Source: Coptis chinensis (Eukaryota > Streptophyta > Magnoliopsida > Ranunculales > Ranunculaceae). Taken from it: 64,000 nt of DNA. The notes beneath the pieces are model-generated. The model was given only the letters and a program-made list of their open reading frames with translations. It was not told where the DNA came from and searched no databases. The stretch lies in the NCBI GenBank assembly GCA_015680905.1, contig CM027378.1, positions 13,745,001 through 13,809,000 of the forward strand, in the 5' to 3' direction. How positions within the stretch are numbered: the first letter of the stretch is position 1; every line of letters begins with the position of its first letter. The position numbers and the translations under genes were made by a program. Below, piece by piece: positions 59,111-64,000 of this stretch.

Positions 59111-59124
59111 GTTTGGGGGTGGTT
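59111..59124 (+). other. Terminal polypurine tract of G
   Basis: GTTTGGGGGTGGTT lies directly against the 3' LTR start. It primes plus-strand DNA synthesis in LTR elements. Confidence 0.85.
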
Positions 59125-60640
59125 TGATAAGAACCTAAAACTGTAGTTTTAACCCCTTAACAATAATACTTTTAGACCAATTATGCGAGTAATAAATAAG
59201 AGTTAATGTTGATTACGTGCTTTTATGTATTTCAGGCATTGAAGTCTATTATGTGTAGAAATGTGCCACTTTGGTGTTATAAAGGAGCAAGGGTTGGTTG
59301 CTAAGAAGTTCTATGATTAAAAGCCAAGATTCAAGGAGAAAAGCCTTTGTGAAGCACGGTCAGAAGCTGAAAAGTCAGAGTCAACGCGGGCAGAAACAAC
59401 ACACAAAAGTCAACAGAACTTCCGAAGACCGTATCTTTGGACTCAGGCCTTGGAATTGGACCTACCTTATGTCAAAACGACCGGCTTGGAAAGAGCTTTC
59501 CAATGGTTCAAGCTTTGACCTAATCAGAGGAACAGAAGTGGACCAAAGGCCTACTAAAGTTAGATCCAGCTAAAAAGGGCCTTGTGGACTGAAGAGATTG
59601 GGTTTTGGGCTCGATTTTCTAGCCCAAAACATGGCTCCTCAGCCCATGCACGAAAATGTGGATTTGGTCTCCTCCATTTCCACACACAAGACTTAGCTCT
59701 TAAGTGATAGTTAGCTTAGGATAGAAGGTAGCCATTAGAGAATAATCTTGATCTAGTTTTGAGTTTTTTGAATTAGTTAATTAATTAGTTTCATTCCTTG
59801 TTTTAGATTAGTTATTGGAATCATTTTTCATCATTCATTAGATAAACAAAATAGTTAGTTCTTGATAATTTCTATTTTGTTATTTAAAATTGCTTAGATC
59901 TAATTTTAATTCTTGTTATTTAATGATTTCTTAGTTGTTAATTTAGATTTCAATTATTGTTTAGTTGAATTTAATAAAGTTAGAATCTTTATATTATGTG
60001 TAATTCAATTTCATTTGGAAATGATATCATAATGATTCTAGGCTAAACCTCCATTAGAGGGGGTTAAAGAAGCCTTGATGAAGTTTAATCTTTGTTAACT
60101 TTGAAATCGTCGTGATAATCTATTCAATTCTAGAAAGTAATTAGTTCGCCATGAGAATGGATTTGGTTGCTTCACATGCTAGTTATTAATTGGTAGAGAT
60201 TCCATGTATAATTAGGGATTAGAATTACCATTTTGACATGCGAAGCATTGAAATTTGGATCACGACGAATCTTTGTTAGTTGATTAAGTCGAGTTAAGGT
60301 GGATTCAATCCCCTCCTAATTCTTTATCTAGATTCAAACCTTAGTATTTCGTAGCATTTCGTAGTTGAATCATTATAGTTAGTATCTTGTTATTTGAATT
60401 TACATCGTAGTATAATCCCACCATTACTCTCATTAAACTTTGGATAGATTCGCAATATTAGAAAACATTGAATGCTAAAGAACTAGGAGTGGAACGAATC
60501 TTCTATTCCAACTCTATTTCAATAGGATCGAGAGTAGAAATCTTTGATAAACAATCTATTTTAGTAAAGTTTTAGTTTTACTTGCGTTGGAATTTTATCA
60601 TTTATTCGTAAGTAGAGTTAATCAAATTTTACGATTATCA
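59125..60640 (+). repeat. 3' LTR of G
   Basis: The 1516-bp LTR reads TGATAAGAACC... to ...GATTATCA, followed by CTGTC. Full-length compared with the 5' LTR. The two LTRs differ at many sites, mostly transitions by eye. Confidence 0.95.
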
Positions 60641-60645
60641 CTGTC

Positions 60646-61370
60646 TATCGCTTTGTGGATTGGGAGGAATGTCATTGGAAAGGAGAAAGTCAATGACATC
60701 AGCCTGAATTGTCTCCATGTGCTTTGGATACTCCAGACAAGAGAGTATGATTTCTATATCCTCGAGTTTTTGATTACTATGATTAAAGGAGTCGGGAAGA
60801 GTATTGCACCTCTCCCTGTTTTGATAACGAGGATCATGATAACCTTGAGAGCGACTTCAAAGTCTGTTCTGATTTACGTGAAGAGGCACCAAAATCCTAC
60901 TATTTATACAGAGTGTATCCAAAAGACATGGAGGTTGCTTGAAGAGAGGGTAGTGCAAGAGAATGAGTTGGAGGATGAGGAGGACACGACATGTTTTGAT
61001 GTCTATGCCTTAGAGAGGTGTAAGTCTGATGCAGAACGCATGTCGGTGCTTCATCGTGGCATGCGTTCTCTCAACACTATTTGTGGAGATCTTCGGACTC
61101 GACAAGCTGTCATACATCGTAACTATGAGACTCTTGCCCAGCGCGAGGATGAGTGTTAGGAGGAGATGAAGGCCGAGATGGAAGCTCAGCGAAAGTTCGG
61201 TGAAGATATGCGTGAACGCTTCCTACGGGGGTTCCTCTTCTGAGGAAGAGTCTGTGTGGCACGAGCGTCGTCGCCGCAGGACAGATAGCTCGGGGCCATC
61301 GGGAACTCAGGAGTCATCTTCTTCTCATGTGCCATCCACTACCAGCAGCGCATTGTTAGGGATATTTTGA
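60646..61370 (+). pseudogene. ORF-AB of E, second part
   Basis: It resumes after G with LWIGRNVIGKEKVNDISLNCLHVLWIL, IAPLPVLITRIMITLRATS, an acidic part, ERMSVLHRGMRSLNTICGDLRTRQAVIHRNYETLAQREDEC, a stop, the end of the coiled-coil segment and RRRRRT-like coding. It corresponds to the second half of ORF-AB in A and G. Confidence 0.75.
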
Positions 61371-61536
61371 GTAGATGTCATTTTGTATTTCTTTTTATTT
61401 AGTTGGATGTTAATTTTGAATTCCGTAGTTAAATTTGAATTGGGTAGTTAAATGTTGTTTGAATTTCAATTTTAATATAATGTGGTTCTTTTCAAATTGT
61501 GCGTTGTTTTTATTGTTAATCCCACCTTCCCAAATT

Positions 61537-61549
61537 GTTTGGGGGTGGT
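61537..61549 (+). other. Internal polypurine-like tract after ORF-AB (E)
   Basis: GTTTGGGGGTGGT, identical to the tract in G. Confidence 0.6.
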
Positions 61550-61838
61550 ATTATTTATTCTGGCATAATTTTTATATGAACCTCAATTTTAGAAGTTGTT
61601 TTGGATGATTGTTGAGAATATTGTCGATATTGGCATGCCTATGATTAGATGTTATAGTAGGATGAAATCTAAAAGAGTTTAGAAGTTACTATTCTAAATT
61701 CAATCTAAAAGATATTAGGTTTATTTTAGAATAAAAAATATGGGTTGTTTCCGTTTTCGGTTTTGAAATTTTTTTGTTTCCGGCAATTGCCTTAAAACTT
61801 TTTGGCAACTTCCCAATTTGTTTTGGAAACTCAAAACC

Positions 61839-61846
61839 TATATAAA
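61839..61846 (+). promoter_or_regulatory. TATA box upstream of ORF-C (E)
   Basis: TATATAAA followed by 'ctttattcattctccacaca' and a CT-rich leader, an arrangement like a plant RNA polymerase II promoter and 5' UTR. It is the best preserved of the three copies. Confidence 0.5.
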
Positions 61847-61977
61847 CTTTATTCATTCTCCACACAAAACTCACATCTCTCACTTTCATCTCTCACCTTT
61901 CACTCCCAAGTTTTCCTTCTTTTTCTGCTTCACTTCAAAGACTTTCAATTTCTTCGAGCTCAACCTCGCACCTCAGT

Positions 61978-62192
61978 TGAGCGCCACCCGCGCCCAAAAC
62001 ACTATAAGTCCAGTTTTCCTTTAAGCGCGACCGCGCCCTCCCAAGACCAAACCTGAGCGCGACCCGCGCCCAAATCACTATAAGTCCAGTTTTCCTTTGA
62101 GCGCGACCCATGCCCAAAACACTGTGAGTCCAAATTCTTCGTAGCGCGACGCGTGCCCATACAAGGCTTAGGTTGAGCGCCCCCGCACCCTG
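61978..62192 (+). repeat. GC-rich repeats in front of ORF-C (E)
   Basis: At least four units around gagcgcgacccgcgccc, alternating with 'cactataagtccagttttcc' and 'caagaccaaacc' spacers. The clearest example of this repeat in the window. Confidence 0.75.
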
Positions 62193-62272
62193 ACTTCCAT
62201 AGGCACGAAAAATTCCAATTTTTTGTGGGTTGTTCCAGGATCGTTCCAGCTGTTCTAGAGAGTAGTTTTGTG

Positions 62273-63180
62273 ATGACATCACCTATAGTCATACCGGAGC
62301 AGTCTTTCGAGGACTTGTTGGGAAACGAGACATATGGACATTGGTTCCCCGACAGAATCTTGTAGTTAGGATGGAGACATCTACTGGAAAGTGAAGATGA
62401 CTCGTATTCACCCCAGCTTACTAAATTTTTTTACAATAATGTTAGTTTCTATTATAACCAGGATGGAGAACAAGAATTCTCCATCATGGTTGATGACACG
62501 CCACTAGAATTCAATAAGTATTTGGTAATGTTAGTTTCAAGAATACCAATACCTGATCATATTCACACGTGGGGATATATGACCGATAATGCATACCTCT
62601 ATGACTATACATATTTCCATGAGTATTATGGGGGAGGGGTGTTTCGTATAATGGACCAAGGGCGTTATAACATAGCCATTGGTAGCTTGTCCTTTAATGT
62701 AGGCAAAACCATGTTATTCATCCTGATGAATATTTTAGGGGACTGACAGTTTAATTCTGCAAATAGTACCGCTGGTGACATCTTTCTTGCTTTAGCTGAG
62801 GGACGTCACCGATATGACATTCCCCGCGTATTAGTGGCTAGTCTAAAGAGAGCCCAAAGCATGAGGCATAAGTATCTTCTTATGCCTGTTTTGGTTTGCC
62901 GCGTCATGCGCAGTTGTCTACCTGAATTCTCTACCCAGTTCACGAATTGGAAAAGGGTTGAAGTCATGAAACCCACCAATTGGGTGGTTCGTTCATTACG
63001 AGTTATGACTTGGCCGGGATGGCAGGTGCAGCCTCATTTGGTTGCCCCTTACACCCCATCAGACATAGTAACACTCGATAGGTTAGCACACGTTATTGAC
63101 ACACAACGGCGGGCTTGGCAAGTTATCATGGCGTGCAGGACAGGAAGGAACCTCATCTCTTTAAAGAGGATGAGGATTAA
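62273..63180 (+). pseudogene. ORF-C of E
   Basis: MTSPIVIPEQSFEDLLGNETYGHW, a stop, then FYNNVSFY, DGEQEFSIMVDDTPLEFNKYLVMLVSRIPIP, FRIMDQGRYNIAIGSLSFNVG, MNILGD, a stop, MRHKYLLMPVLVCRVM, PTNWVVRSLRVMTWPGWQVQPHLVAPYTPSDIVTLDRLA and a late single-base deletion. It ends near TAA 63178-63180. Its identity to G is high. Confidence 0.72.
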
Positions 63181-64000
63181 ACGGGAGTTAAATTAAGTTT
63201 TTAGTTTCAGTTAGTGTCTACTTATGTCCCAAGAAATTTATTTCTTGTTAACCCCATAATGGGTGGAACTCATATAGAGTTGCATCTGTTTTTCTTTTTC
63301 TATATTAGTATGTTTTAACCTTGTTTTGTAGATGTTCCAGAATTTCACGCGTTTCTATGGTATTTCTCTACCCATTTTATTTAAATACTTTGAGGACAAA
63401 ACATGCTTCTTGTTTGGGGGCATAGAAACACGTGTAATTAAGACATCTGTTAGGATATAGATATGTATAATATGCACTTGTTTTCTAGTAAAAATTCAAA
63501 ATTTTCAAAAATATAAATAAAAAGTTATGCTATACATTTAGGAATATTGGTATTGTTTTCTTTCTCTATGCTCTGAGTAATCTAGAAGTCTCACGTAGCT
63601 TTTGCATTAGAATAATTTTTAGAAACTTAGGTTAATATATAGGTAATAATCTTTGCATCTATCTATAAAATATATTACATGAGTATCTATGATTGTTTGG
63701 TAGTAAGTTTATGAATTTTAGGCTAGAGTACTTATTCTACAAATCCTGTGAGAATATAGCCTAAAGCCATATATGAATGAAACATTTAAGAAATAACACA
63801 AGGGAGAAGTAAAATTTGGATAGAGAAATCACACGTACACTTGCTTGATCACTATACCATATCCTAAGCGAGAATTTAGGCCCTCTTTGGATCGATATAG
63901 CCAGAAATTCAAACCAATGAATTATTTTCCGCTAGTCGCCTCTCTCAGCCTTTCTTTAGCCTTTCATAAACCGCAAATCCTTTAACCTTTTACAAAAACA
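63181..64000 (+). other. 3' UTR of E, running off the window
   Basis: It matches the 3' UTR of G, including 'ttgaggacaaaacatg' and the tract TTTGGGGG (63412-63420) and the block near 63830-63905. The terminal PPT and 3' LTR of E are outside the window. Confidence 0.75.

Larger units (their letters stand above)
48099..60640 (+). mobile_element. Element G: near-complete Athila-type element of the gag-PR-X class
   Basis: The 12.5-kb element has both LTRs and 5-bp duplications CTGGC (48094-48098) and CTGTC (60641-60645), one mismatch. The interrupted host sequence, ORF-AB of E, aligns across the site with G's own ORF-AB near 54510-54530. Order: LTR, PBS, GC-rich leader, gag, protease, X, post-pol spacer, ORF-AB, spacer, ORF-C, 3' UTR, PPT, LTR. 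It has no RT, RNase H or integrase. Stops and a mutated protease show it is now inactive. Confidence 0.95.
61371..62272 (+). other. Spacer between ORF-AB and ORF-C (E)
   Basis: Same order as in G: polypurine-like tract (61537-61549), TATA box (61839-61846), CT/CA-rich leader, GC-rich repeats (61978-62192), ORF-C ATG at 62273. Confidence 0.7.
41054..64000 (+). mobile_element. Element E: Athila-type retrotransposon with full pol, 3' end outside window
   Basis: It starts TGATAAGAGCCC at 41054 next to LINE sequence. A partial LTR joins directly to the gag/protease junction, then protease, RT, RNase H, integrase, post-pol spacer, ORF-AB, spacer, ORF-C and 3' UTR. It is interrupted by F (44601-45845) and G (48099-60640). 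It is the only copy here with RT, RNase H and integrase, and so the model for an autonomous parent. The LTR end, PBS and gag are deleted and the frames are broken. Confidence 0.9.

Noticed and set aside
62002-62292. Minus-strand frames over the E repeats
   Set aside because: Repeat-derived, Ala/Arg/Trp-rich, antisense to ORF-C, not conserved.

Overview
This window is repeat-dense plant nuclear DNA, most likely from a eudicot with a large genome. I found no ordinary host gene, tRNA or rRNA. Nearly all 64 kb is explained by nested LTR retrotransposons of the Ty3/gypsy Athila type plus one plant L1-type LINE. The support is seen directly: gag zinc knuckles (CX2CX4HX4C), retropepsin DLGAS/DTGAS motifs, an FMDD reverse transcriptase, RNase H and integrase, tRNA-Asp-like primer binding sites starting TGGCGCC, LTRs of about 0.85-1.5 kb beginning TGAT and ending ATCA, and 5-bp target duplications.

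Layout. I name the elements A-G plus C1 and C2. C1 (+ strand; 12999-15084, then 35601-36758) is an old carrier. Element D (-; 12998 leftward) abuts it, and A (-; 9285 to the left edge) sits inside D. C2 (-; 15085-35600, duplication TCCTT) is inserted in the 3' UTR of C1. B (-; 15793-22882, duplication ATAAG) is inserted in the 3' LTR of C2. A LINE (-; 36759-41053) lies in or beside the 3' LTR of C1. E (+; 41054 to the right edge) is the only element with RT, RNase H and integrase. It is broken by solo LTR F (44601-45845, duplication CTTTT) inside integrase and by G (+; 48099-60640, duplication CTGGC/CTGTC) inside a downstream ORF. Every coding region carries stops, frameshifts or lost catalytic residues, so these are decayed copies.

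How the parts fit. E shows the parental plan: LTR, PBS, gag, protease, RT, RNase H, integrase, then two extra gene modules (ORF-AB and ORF-C), a long 3' UTR, polypurine tract and LTR. A, B and G share one derived plan in which RT-RNase H-integrase is absent and an unrecognised domain, here called X, is fused in frame after protease. They look like a non-autonomous family that would have needed E-type enzymes in trans. C2 is a second derivative, with gag followed almost directly by the post-pol region.

The most unusual features are these: the repeated gag-PR-X design; a GC-rich repeat present both in the gag leader and in front of ORF-C; TATA-like boxes upstream of ORF-C in all three copies; polypurine-like tracts after each coding module and not only at the 3' LTR; and an apparent shared N-terminal domain between ORF-AB and ORF-C. 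Together they suggest the 3' half grew by adding whole gene modules. That last statement is inference.
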